Shown: positions 1 through 6,681, counted from the stretch's first letter. The stretch is 6,765 nucleotides of DNA from Pseudomonadota bacterium (GCA_003242355.1 QGUH01000196.1:1-6765), one strand, 5' to 3'. Numbers and translations are program-made. Notes: generated by a model not told the origin, from the sequence alone.

Positions 1-104
1 GGGGGGCAGAGCGCGGTGTTTGTTTTCCCGGGGGGGTGGGGGGTTGTACATTGGGGACAGGGGGGGGCCTCGGGGCGGGGGGGGGGCGGGTCGAGGCCCC
101 CACG
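1..104. other. Low-complexity G-tract contig end (probable artefact)
   Basis: The plus strand here is dominated by G runs: about G6 at 1-6, G7 at 30-36, G6 at 38-43, G8 at 60-67 and G10 at 77-86, broken by short mixed stretches. The rest of the window up to about 6680 has nothing like this. The rpiA reading frame stays open through the region, but its translation becomes a run of Pro and Gly and stops resembling the family. I read this as unreliable sequence at a contig end and would not interpret it biologically. A real G-quadruplex-prone tract cannot be fully excluded. Confidence 0.6.
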
Positions 105-758
105 GGGGCCGGTTTCCGCCACGAACACGACGTCGGCACGGCCGCAGAAGAGGCCGGTTTCGACGACCCCGGGGATTTGCCGGAGCAGCCGATCGGTTTC
201 GACGGGGCTGTCGAGCGGGCCCGTCGACACGTCGTAGATGTAGTTTCCGGAATCGGTGCGCACGGGGACGCCCCCGCGCTCCCGAAGCACGGGGGCGCCG
301 TGGGCGGCGAGGCGCCGGCAGGTTTCGCGGTGCGCGAAGGGCAACACTTCGACGGGTACGGGGCGTCGCTGGCCGAGCTTTTGGCTGAGCTTGGTGGCAT
401 CCACGACGATGGCGTTCTTGCGCGCCGCAAAATTGACGATTTTTTCCCGCGTGTGGGCCCCGCCGCCCCCCTTGATCAGGTCGAGCGCGGGGCTGACTTC
501 GTCGGCGCCGTCGACGCAGAGGAGCACGTCCCACGGACCGTCGTCGGGCAGAAGGGGGATGCCGAGCCGCTCGGCGAGCGCGCGACTCTGCTCACTGGTT
601 GCCACCGCCTGATAGCGTCGGCCGGCACGCACCAGCTCCGCGACGCCTTCGATGAAGGCCTTCACCGTCGAGCCCGTGCCGAGACCGATGATGCCGGAGT
701 CGGGAAGCAGCGCGAGGGCGGCGCGGGCCGCAAGCTCCTTGTCTCGATCGGTGCTCAT
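3..758 (-). CDS. rpiA: Ribose-5-phosphate isomerase A, 3' end corrupted or missing
   Basis: RpiA interconverts ribose-5-phosphate and ribulose-5-phosphate in the non-oxidative pentose phosphate pathway, in the cytoplasm. Translation from the ATG at 758 begins MSTDRDKELAARAAL and shows the family landmarks in order: phosphate-binding GLGTGST (residues 25-31), ATSEQS (53-58), the catalytic DGADEV (83-88), KGGGGAHTREK (96-106), PVEVLPFA (135-142), RTDSGNYIYD (167-176) and IPGVVETGLF (195-204). D83, D86, K96 and E105 correspond to E. coli D81, D84, K94 and E103, each offset by two. Convincing homology runs to about residue 217, near position 108. E. coli RpiA has 219 residues, so almost the whole enzyme is present. 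Beyond that the frame has no stop and reads into Pro/Gly from the G tracts, so the true C-terminus is not readable. An in-frame ATG at 773 would add five residues (MLPRP) and is a possible alternative start. The gene is divergent from mutM. Confidence 0.93.
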   Translation of the reverse strand, partial: MSTDRDKELAARAALALLPDSGIIGLGTGSTVKAFIEGVAELVRAGRRYQAVATSEQSRALAERLGIPLLPDDGPWDVLLCVDGADEVSPALDLIKGGGGAHTREKIVNFAARKNAIVVDATKLSQKLGQRRPVPVEVLPFAHRETCRRLAAHGAPVLRERGGVPVRTDSGNYIYDVSTGPLDSPVETDRLLRQIPGVVETGLFCGRADVVFVAETGPRGGLDPPPPRPEAPPCPQCTTPHPPGKTNTALCP

Positions 759-841
759 GGGGCGCGGCAGCATAGTGCAATCGGGCCCCGCGCGCGTCCC
801 CCATGGTGGTGCTAGCCTCGCTCGGCGCTTCGCCTGGTTTC
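759..841. promoter_or_regulatory. Divergent spacer between rpiA and mutM
   Basis: These 83 bases separate two divergent start codons, so promoters for rpiA (leftward) and mutM (rightward) should lie here or just inside the flanking genes. I see no convincing -35/-10 pair and no strong Shine-Dalgarno sequence before either start. The assignment rests on gene arrangement only. Confidence 0.3.
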
Positions 842-1717
842 ATGCCCGAGCTCCCCGAAGTCGAGGTCACGCGCCGGCAGATCGAACGCGTGCTCGTGGG
901 TCGCACGGTGGCCGACGTCCGGACCACCGCGCCCAGCTACTTCTTTCTCACGCCGCCGCGCGAGCTCCGAGCGCGTCTGCTCGGCCGGCGGGTCACGCGG
1001 CTCGAGCGCCACGGCAAGTACCTCATCGGGCACCTGGACGACGGATCGCGGCTGCTCTTGCACCTCGGCATGACGGGGCAGCTCGTCGCGGCGCCGGCCG
1101 AGCCGACCCGGCCGGCGCCAGCGCGGCGCGCGGGGCCGCGCAGCGAGCGTCGGGCGGTGGCCTTCGTGGGCGACCAGCACACCCACCTCGTGCTCTCGTT
1201 TCGCGAGCCCGGACCGCGCTTGTGCTTTCGAGACGTTCGCAAGTTCGGCAAGGTGGCGTGGATTCCGAAGGGCGCCGTCTCCGAGCGGCTCGACAAGCTC
1301 GGCCCCGACGCGCTTCGCGTCACCGGCAAGGAGTTGTTCGACGCGACGCGCTCGCGCTCGGTGCCGATCAAGACGGTGTTGCTCGACCAGAGCGTGCTCG
1401 CGGGCGTCGGCAACATCTACGCGGACGAGGCGCTGTTCGTCGCCAAGATTCGGAGCACGCGCCCGGCGAACGCGCTTTCGCAGCGCGAGAGCGATGCGCT
1501 CGTCGCGGCGCTTCGGAAAGTGCTCCGGCGTTCGATTGCGACGGGTGGCTCGACGATCAGCGACTTCGTGCGCCCGGATGGAAGCGACGGCGGATACCAG
1601 GATCACCACCTCGTCTATGGGCGCGCCGGCGAGCCGTGCCCGCGTTGCGGCACGCCGATTCGCCGCGTCGTGCTCGGGGGGCGTTCGACGCACTATTGCC
1701 CGCACTGTCAAAAGTAG
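842..1717 (+). CDS. mutM: Formamidopyrimidine-DNA glycosylase (Fpg/MutM)
   Basis: This bifunctional DNA glycosylase/AP lyase removes 8-oxoguanine and ring-opened FapyG in base excision repair. The 291-residue product begins MPELPEVEVTRRQIE. The start at 842 is chosen over an upstream in-frame ATG at 803 because the catalytic Pro must become the N-terminal residue once Met is removed, followed by Glu. Other landmarks are K59 in RHGKYL, M77 in HLGMTG, R133 and F135 in VRKFG (the R109/F111 pair of E. coli that fills the lesion gap), the helix-two-turn-helix around DQSVLAGVGNIYADEALF (182-199), and a C-terminal zinc finger C266-X2-C269-X16-C286-X2-C289 carrying the conserved loop arginine R281. 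It is about 20 residues longer than E. coli MutM (269), mostly through a Pro/Arg/Ala-rich insertion at about 84-105. All catalytic and metal-binding residues are present, so it should be active. It is divergent from rpiA and convergent with the gene at 2011-3264. Confidence 0.96.
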   Translation: MPELPEVEVTRRQIERVLVGRTVADVRTTAPSYFFLTPPRELRARLLGRRVTRLERHGKYLIGHLDDGSRLLLHLGMTGQLVAAPAEPTRPAPARRAGPRSERRAVAFVGDQHTHLVLSFREPGPRLCFRDVRKFGKVAWIPKGAVSERLDKLGPDALRVTGKELFDATRSRSVPIKTVLLDQSVLAGVGNIYADEALFVAKIRSTRPANALSQRESDALVAALRKVLRRSIATGGSTISDFVRPDGSDGGYQDHHLVYGRAGEPCPRCGTPIRRVVLGGRSTHYCPHCQK

Positions 1718-1718
1718 T

Positions 1719-1740
1719 CCGCGCTCGCGCCGCGCTCGCG
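1719..1740. repeat. Perfect 11-bp tandem duplication after mutM
   Basis: The 11-mer CCGCGCTCGCG occurs twice head to tail at 1719-1729 and 1730-1740, starting two bases after the mutM stop codon. Its core CGCGCTCGCG recurs at 1756-1765. The sequence resembles the TCGCTCGCGC portion of the repeat units further on and may be an eroded edge of the same repetitive region. No function is evident. Confidence 0.6.
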
Positions 1741-1786
1741 GGCTCGACGTCTTGGCGCGCTCGCGGTGTCGCGCATTGCCCGCGTC

Positions 1787-1960
1787 AACGCCTCGGCCAG
1801 CGCCAACGCATCGCTCGCGCCAAACGCATCGCCCGCTGGAACGCCTCGGCCAGCGTCAACGCGCCGCTCGTGTAAACGCGCCGCTCGCGTCAAACGCATC
1901 GCCGCGCGAAACGCATCGCTCGCGCCAACGCGTCGCCCGCACCAACGCACTACCGCGCAA
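1787..1960. repeat. Degenerate 17-18 bp tandem repeat array, ten units
   Basis: Ten consecutive units each start with AACGC: 1787, 1805, 1823, 1840, 1858, 1875, 1893, 1910, 1927 and 1944, with lengths 18, 18, 17, 18, 17, 18, 17, 17, 17 and 17. The consensus is about AACGCATCGCTCGCGCC with an optional A. Unit 8 matches the first 17 bases of unit 2 exactly. Unit 4 differs from unit 1 at one of 18 bases, which suggests a 53-bp higher-order period of three units. A more diverged unit may precede the array at about 1770-1786. The mix of 17- and 18-base units shifts the frame repeatedly, so the array is unlikely to encode a repeat protein, although open frames cross it because the DNA is GC-rich. 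It sits between the converging 3' ends of mutM and the NAGPA-like gene. There are no CRISPR-like spacers, since the units abut directly. Confidence 0.8.
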
Positions 1961-1983
1961 AACCAACGGAGCGCCCCCGCAAA

Positions 1984-2001
1984 GCCTCAAGAGGAGGAGG
2001 C
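1984..2001 (-). terminator. Weak hairpin after the NAGPA-like gene
   Basis: Read on the minus strand, about 10 bases past the stop codon at 2011, GCCTC pairs with GAGGC around an 8-base pyrimidine-rich loop and is followed by TTT. A five-base-pair stem and a three-base T run are minimal for an intrinsic terminator, so this is only a candidate. Nothing stronger was seen between the two converging genes. Confidence 0.28.
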
Positions 2002-2010
2002 CGCGCCGAA

Positions 2011-3264
2011 TCAATCCGGTTTGCGCGTGATGTAGAAGAAGTCGCGCCGCGAGCGGCGGCGGACGTATTCGTCTTCGGAGAACTCGAACCCCTTGGCGAG
2101 CGCGATCGCGACGAGTCGCCCGTCGTCCGGATGCGGCTCGTACAGCACGAACTTCGGATACGACCAGTTGACGTCCATCTGCGCGATGTCGACGGCGCCC
2201 GCGTGACGCAGACCGTCGGCGAGCACCCGCGCCGTGGTGTGATTGGTGATCGAAACGTAGAGGATTCGTCGGTCGGCGCTGAGGCCAACGGCGGAGCGCC
2301 GGATCACCGTTTCACCGTCCAGGGTGGCGCCCCACCGGCGCATGGCTCCGACGACCAGGCCGGGGTGGAGCTTTCCGTCCTGCACCATGCACGGCGGCGC
2401 CTGGCGGTACCAGAGCATCTCGGGCTCGCGGTCCGCGAGGCGCTTCCACGTGGCGATCTGCATGCTTCCGTCCGTGTAGCGGACGAGCGAGCAGACGTCG
2501 GGCTTCGGGCTCACGATCACGACGCCGTCGAGCTTCATGCCGTAGCCGCCGTGCTCGGTCATGAACCCGCCGTTGAAGGCGGCGAGCAGTGTGTCGTGGT
2601 GCTCCTCGGGGATCTTCGCCGGGCGCTCGTACGGAGGCGCGTTCTCCTCGTCCTCGAACTTGGGCTCCTGCGAGCCGGCCACGAGGTGGACGTCGACGCG
2701 CCGCAGATCCACCGCGACCACGAACACCTCCGCCCAGCCGCGCGTCGGATCGGGGTGGAGTAACGTCTTGTAGAGGCGCGGGTCGTCGTCGGGGCGCCGC
2801 GGGTCGACGATGGGCACCCAGATGCCGTCGCCCCGGGCTGCTCGCCGCTTGTCGAAGGGGCCTGGGTCTACCGGCCGGAACGGGCTGAGAACGGGCTTTT
2901 CGGGGACTACGGTCGAGCTCGCGGGCTGCGTGCTCGGAGCGGGGAGCGGGCTGGGCACGGTCCAGTAAGCCTTGGGCGGCTCGTGTTGGCGGCGGACGCG
3001 GTTGACCCGATCCTCGACCGCATACACGAAGTCCTCGAGGCGCGCGACACCGTCCGCCCCGATCACGGCCCGGAGGCCGTTGGCGACGAACGGCCCCATC
3101 CACTCGTAGCGATGCACCGCGACCCACAGCCCGATGAGCCCCCCGAGGGCCGCGGAGGCGCTCACGGCGGCCCAGCGCACGAGAACCCGTCGCCGTTTCC
3201 ACGGCGGTTTGCGCCGCGGCCGCACCCGCTGCTTCCCACCCTCGAGCGTCGCGACCTCGCTCAT
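2011..3264 (-). CDS. Membrane-anchored protein with phosphodiester glycosidase (NAGPA/DUF2233)-like domain
   Basis: The 417-residue product starts MSEVATLEGGKQRVRPRRK at the ATG ending at 3264. A strongly basic N-terminus is followed by one hydrophobic segment at about 29-50 with no clear cleavage site. This predicts an N-in signal anchor with the rest in the periplasm. A Pro/Ser-rich linker spans about 97-135. The C-terminal part, about 175-415, has the order of features I associate with the NAGPA family: an early strand VVAVDLRRVDVHLV (182-195), AAFNGGF (228-234), GYGMKLDGVVI (240-250), an RSAVGLSADRRILYVSI segment (323-339) and GLRHAGAVDIAQMDVNWS (351-368). Family members such as human NAGPA hydrolyse sugar phosphodiesters, and bacterial ones act on exported polysaccharide or glycoside substrates. 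The usual (L)DGGGS motif near the end is replaced here by MDVNWS, so activity is uncertain. The gene is divergent from the Omp85 gene with 114 bases between starts. The family call is from pattern memory and is moderate. The frame itself is secure, with the stop at 2011-2013. Confidence 0.72.
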   Translation of the reverse strand: MSEVATLEGGKQRVRPRRKPPWKRRRVLVRWAAVSASAALGGLIGLWVAVHRYEWMGPFVANGLRAVIGADGVARLEDFVYAVEDRVNRVRRQHEPPKAYWTVPSPLPAPSTQPASSTVVPEKPVLSPFRPVDPGPFDKRRAARGDGIWVPIVDPRRPDDDPRLYKTLLHPDPTRGWAEVFVVAVDLRRVDVHLVAGSQEPKFEDEENAPPYERPAKIPEEHHDTLLAAFNGGFMTEHGGYGMKLDGVVIVSPKPDVCSLVRYTDGSMQIATWKRLADREPEMLWYRQAPPCMVQDGKLHPGLVVGAMRRWGATLDGETVIRRSAVGLSADRRILYVSITNHTTARVLADGLRHAGAVDIAQMDVNWSYPKFVLYEPHPDDGRLVAIALAKGFEFSEDEYVRRRSRRDFFYITRKPD

Positions 3265-3378
3265 CGTCCGTCTTGAAGCTCCAGAGTTCCTTGTCGCATC
3301 GTGGTCCGAGCGGCGCAAGCGCGTCCGCGTTGCGCGGCGACCTCGCTCGGATGGGTGAATCCAGCGCGCTTTCCGACT
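3265..3378. promoter_or_regulatory. Divergent spacer between NAGPA-like and Omp85 genes
   Basis: These 114 bases lie between the two start codons and must hold promoter elements for at least one of the genes unless these sit inside the coding regions. I find no clear sigma-70 boxes, no palindromic operator and no strong Shine-Dalgarno sequence ahead of the Omp85 start. Only weak purine-rich stretches precede the minus-strand start. The Omp85 frame is also open upstream to a GTG at 3301, so the functional spacer could be shorter. Confidence 0.35.
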
Positions 3379-6300
3379 ATGACCCGAGTCATGGGCTCTG
3401 GCCCCGCCCGCTGGTTCGCCATCGCCTGCGTGCTCTTCGGCGTTTCGCTGGCAAAGGCAGAGCCCGCGGAGGGGCCCGCGCCGGACGATCGGTCGAACGT
3501 CGTGGCGGCGCGCGCGCTCTACGGGCGCAACATCGAGCGCATCGAGGTGGTGTTCGATCCACCGCGCTGGGTCACGAACGTGAGCGTGCGGCGCGTGCGC
3601 CCCGGGCAGCGCTTCACGGCGGAGACGGCGCGCATCGCGCTCGATGAGCTCGCCGTCACGGGCCGCTTCGGAGAGCTGCGCGCGGAGGCGGTGCCACACG
3701 GCGACGGCGTGCTCCTCAGGCTCGTGGGCACGGCTCGCCGCGTCGTCACGGGGATTCGCATCACGGGGTTCGCCGGCGACACCGAAGAGCTCGTGCGCTC
3801 GCTCGGCGTGCGCGTCGGCGGGGAAATCACGGCGCGCGACGTGCCCCACGTCGCCCGCCGTCTCGAGGAGCGCTTGGCGCGGCGGGGCTATCCCGACGCG
3901 CGCGTCGTTCTGCGCACGTTCGACACGGACGATCCGTTGTCCGTCGTGCTCGTGTTCGAGGTGGCCGCCTTTGCTCCGGCGCGGATCGCGAGCCTGAAGT
4001 TTCAGGTCTGGCCCGACCCGAAGCAGCCCGAGCTCGTGACGCTGCTCGCGGACTACGGCGTCGATCGCGGGCAGCGCGCCGACGTCGAGGCCATCGAGGC
4101 GGCGGATCGCGAGCTCGAAGCACGTCTGCGCGCGGCGGGGTATCACGACGCGGAGGTGAAGCACGAGCTCGTGCGCGCTCCGCACGGCATGCAGCTCGTC
4201 GTGCGCGTGGTTGCGGGCTCGCGCGTGGTCTTGCGCTTCGAGGGTAATCGCCGGTTCGACGCGGCGACGCTCACGTCGGGGCTCGAGCTCGACACGTCGA
4301 GCGATCGCTCGCCTTCGGCGTTCGCGGAACGCGTTCGGCGCTTCTACGTCGAACGCGGATTTTACGACGCGGTGGTCGAGCCGCGCTTGCGCGGCAACGA
4401 CGGCGATCCCGTGCGTGAGCTCGTGCTCCGCATTCACGAAGGCGATCCGGTGCGCGTCGTTGCACGCGAGTATCCGTGCTTGGTCGGCGGCGAGCGCAGC
4501 CCCGACGACATCGGGAGCGAGATCGACAGCTTCCTCGCCGAGCTGCCGGGGGGCAGCCTGGCGGGCCCCGTGGACGGCGCGCTCGTGGACGCGCTCCACG
4601 GACCGAGGCGCAGCGCTTGGGGCGACCCGGCCCCGTACGATCCGAACCCGTGGTCCACGTACGACCCGGCAACGTACGAGCGCGCGCTCGATCACCTCGA
4701 AGACCTGTTTCGCTCCGAGGGGTACTTGCGCGCGCGAGTGGGTCCCGTGACGGTGCTCCGGCGCCGCTGCGATCCGCGAGTGGGAGGCCGCTGCGTGCCG
4801 CTCGGGACGCGCGCATCGCCGCCTCCGGCATGTGGCGCGGACGAAGCGCCGCCCTCGCCACCCGAGCTCGCCTGCACCCCGGATCTCGCGAAGAGCCGGC
4901 GCTGCGAGCCCGAGGTCGTGCTCAGCATTCCGATCCGGCTCGGCCCGCGCACGGTGATCGAAAGCATCGTGATCGAAGGCGCGCACGAAAAGCCGCTCTC
5001 GAGCCTCGTCGCGGCGACTGGCCTCGTGCCCGGTGAGCCGGTTTCCGAGCTCGAGATCGATCGCGCGCGGCGTCGGCTGCTCGATGCGTACGCCGAAGAC
5101 GGCTTCGCGTTCGCCGAGGTCTCGAGCGAGCTCGTCCCCTCCCAAGACGGAACGCGCGCGCAGGTTCGATTCCTCGTGAACGAGCGCAAACGCGTGCGCG
5201 TTTCCCGGATCGAGCTCCGCGGCGCGCGCATCACGAGCGAGAGCCTGATCCGCGGACGGATCGCGCTCGAGCCCGGCGGCGTCTACTCGCGGAGCCTCGT
5301 GCGGCGGACCGAGGAGCACCTCGCGACGTTGGGCGTGTTCTCGAGCGTGAGCGTGGGGCTCGAAGATCCGTACGTGCCGGCGAGCGAAAAAGTGGTCGTG
5401 GTCTCGGTTCAGGAGCGCAAGCCGCAGTACCTCGACATCCGCCCCGGGTTCAGCACGGGCGAGGGGTTCCGCATCGGGTTCGAGTACGCGCACCGCAACA
5501 TCGCGGGTCAAGCGATTCGCCTCACGCTGCGCAGCCAGCTCGGTTACCTGCCGCTCGGGCTCATCCTCGAAGAGGACGTGCGCGACAAGTACCGCGACCT
5601 CGGTGTGGGCGATCGCCTCGAGCGGCGGAACACCGCCACCGTCGAGTTTCCGGAGATCGGGCTCGGGCCGCTGTTCCGCATGAGCCTCGAAGGAGTGGAC
5701 GTGCGCGACAACGCGCGCGACTTCGGGCTCACCAAGGACGCGGGCATCGCCACGCTCACGTTCCTGCCCGAGCGGCGGGTGTCGATTCAGCTCGCCGCGT
5801 CGGTGGAGCGCAACGTGGCGCGCATCTTCGGAGAAGAACAAAAGGGGGCGCTCGATGAATACCTGCGCATGAACCCCTCGCAGCGGAATGCGTTCCGGGT
5901 TCCCGAGGGCACGACGTTCGTGGTAGCCGAGCGCATCGCTGCGAGTTGGGATCGGCGCGACAAGCCGCTCGATGCAACGCGCGGAACGTTCGTCTCCGCG
6001 AGCCTCGAGCACGTCGCGGCCCGGCCGGTGGAAGAGGAGGCGGAGCCCGTCACCGAATCGACGAGCGTCTTCCAGGCCGTGCGGAGCCGCTTCTTGCGCA
6101 TCCAGAATCGCCTCGGCGCGTACCTGCCCATCGGCGGCGGAGGCGTGTCGCTCGCCCTGAGCTTCCGTTGGGGCCTCAACCAGCAGCTCACGCAGGGGTC
6201 GCGGACGTATCCCGATCGCCTCTTCTTCTTGGGCGGCGTGGACAGTCTGCGTGGGTTTCTCCAAGACTCGCTCGTTCCCGAAGACGTGGCGGCTCGCCTT

Positions 6301-6642
6301 CTGGACCCGAGCTCGGGGCTGCGCATCGAGCAGGTGGTGATCCGCGGCGGCGACACGTTCATCAATCCCCGAGCCGAGCTGCGCCTGCCGCTCTCCGAGA
6401 CCATCCGGACGGCGCTGTTCGTCGACGCCGGCAATTTGTGGGCCGACGCGCGCTCGTTCGCGCCGACGAAACTGCGCTACTCGGCCGGCACCGGCATCCG
6501 CATCGCCACGCCCATCGGTCCGCTCGCCTTCGACTACGGCTTCAACCTCGAGCGCGTGCTCGATCGACTGGATCCCTCACGTCCTCGCCAACGCTACTGG
6601 GAGTCACTGGGCGCGTTTCACTTCAGCGTCGGACTCTTTTGA
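3379..6642 (+). CDS. Omp85 superfamily outer-membrane protein (BamA/TamA-like) with about seven POTRA repeats
   Basis: The 1087-residue product belongs to the family that inserts or exports proteins or lipids at the outer membrane. A signal peptide (hydrophobic core about 12-24) ends in AKA, with predicted cleavage before E28. ATGs at 3379 and 3391 both suit it. A GTG at 3301 would bury the signal 26 residues inside and is less likely. The periplasmic part holds POTRA-like units at about 52-120, 121-198, 199-280, 281-361, a split one at about 362-525, then 526-606 and 607-684. Most show the helix-turn signature L..xG(Y/F)..A.V: RRGYPDARV, AAGYHDAEV, ERGFYDAVV, SEGYLRARV, EDGFAFAEV. The fifth is interrupted by insertions containing all six cysteines of the mature protein (C367, C464, C472, C485, C499, C509). 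The barrel, about 685-1087, has the loop-6 motif LRGF (957-960), FVDAGNLW (1014-1021), a YSAGTGIRIATPIGPLAFDYG region and a terminal strand ending in Phe. E. coli BamA has about 810 residues and five POTRAs, and TamA 577 and three, so this is a larger variant. I cannot tell whether it is the organism's essential BamA or a paralogue. Confidence 0.92.
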   Translation: MTRVMGSGPARWFAIACVLFGVSLAKAEPAEGPAPDDRSNVVAARALYGRNIERIEVVFDPPRWVTNVSVRRVRPGQRFTAETARIALDELAVTGRFGELRAEAVPHGDGVLLRLVGTARRVVTGIRITGFAGDTEELVRSLGVRVGGEITARDVPHVARRLEERLARRGYPDARVVLRTFDTDDPLSVVLVFEVAAFAPARIASLKFQVWPDPKQPELVTLLADYGVDRGQRADVEAIEAADRELEARLRAAGYHDAEVKHELVRAPHGMQLVVRVVAGSRVVLRFEGNRRFDAATLTSGLELDTSSDRSPSAFAERVRRFYVERGFYDAVVEPRLRGNDGDPVRELVLRIHEGDPVRVVAREYPCLVGGERSPDDIGSEIDSFLAELPGGSLAGPVDGALVDALHGPRRSAWGDPAPYDPNPWSTYDPATYERALDHLEDLFRSEGYLRARVGPVTVLRRRCDPRVGGRCVPLGTRASPPPACGADEAPPSPPELACTPDLAKSRRCEPEVVLSIPIRLGPRTVIESIVIEGAHEKPLSSLVAATGLVPGEPVSELEIDRARRRLLDAYAEDGFAFAEVSSELVPSQDGTRAQVRFLVNERKRVRVSRIELRGARITSESLIRGRIALEPGGVYSRSLVRRTEEHLATLGVFSSVSVGLEDPYVPASEKVVVVSVQERKPQYLDIRPGFSTGEGFRIGFEYAHRNIAGQAIRLTLRSQLGYLPLGLILEEDVRDKYRDLGVGDRLERRNTATVEFPEIGLGPLFRMSLEGVDVRDNARDFGLTKDAGIATLTFLPERRVSIQLAASVERNVARIFGEEQKGALDEYLRMNPSQRNAFRVPEGTTFVVAERIAASWDRRDKPLDATRGTFVSASLEHVAARPVEEEAEPVTESTSVFQAVRSRFLRIQNRLGAYLPIGGGGVSLALSFRWGLNQQLTQGSRTYPDRLFFLGGVDSLRGFLQDSLVPEDVAARLLDPSSGLRIEQVVIRGGDTFINPRAELRLPLSETIRTALFVDAGNLWADARSFAPTKLRYSAGTGIRIATPIGPLAFDYGFNLERVLDRLDPSRPRQRYWESLGAFHFSVGLF

Positions 6643-6659
6643 GAGCCGCTAGGAACGTC

Positions 6660-6681
6660 GCGGGATTGTTTGTCGTCCCGC
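6660..6681 (+). terminator. Possible hairpin after the Omp85 gene
   Basis: GCGGGA at 6660-6665 can pair with TCCCGC at 6676-6681 around a 10-base loop, 17 bases past the Omp85 stop codon. No T run follows. Instead the sequence goes straight into the abnormal C tracts of the contig end, so whether a terminator tail existed cannot be judged. Confidence 0.27.

Noticed and set aside
30..90. G-quadruplex regulatory element
   Set aside because: The G runs could form one on paper, but they sit in a contig end where coding homology collapses and a matching tract occurs at the other end, so an artefact is more likely.
36..815. Plus-strand open frame of 259 codons across the rpiA region
   Set aside because: It is antisense to rpiA, whose translation carries all the family motifs. 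The plus-strand product matches nothing I recognise.
652..1875. Plus-strand 407-codon frame overlapping mutM and entering the repeat array
   Set aside because: It is an out-of-frame reading of mutM with an Arg/Ala-rich composition, and its continuation into the array depends on chance absence of stops.
1787..1960. CRISPR array
   Set aside because: Units abut directly with no unique spacers, are only 17-18 bases and are degenerate. No cas gene is nearby.
1766..2035. Small 89-codon frame through the repeats with NAS-type repeated residues
   Set aside because: The repeat units alternate between 17 and 18 bases, so the peptide repeat is not maintained. There is no ribosome binding site, and it overlaps the end of the NAGPA-like gene.
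2011..6264. A 4.25-kb minus-strand open frame (about 1417 codons) running from antisense of the Omp85 gene into the NAGPA-like gene
   Set aside because: Only the last 417 codons look like a protein. The upstream part is composition-biased (Arg, Ala, Glu, His, Asp), has no recognisable domain and lies fully antisense to a well-supported Omp85 gene. Long antisense frames are expected in GC-rich coding DNA.
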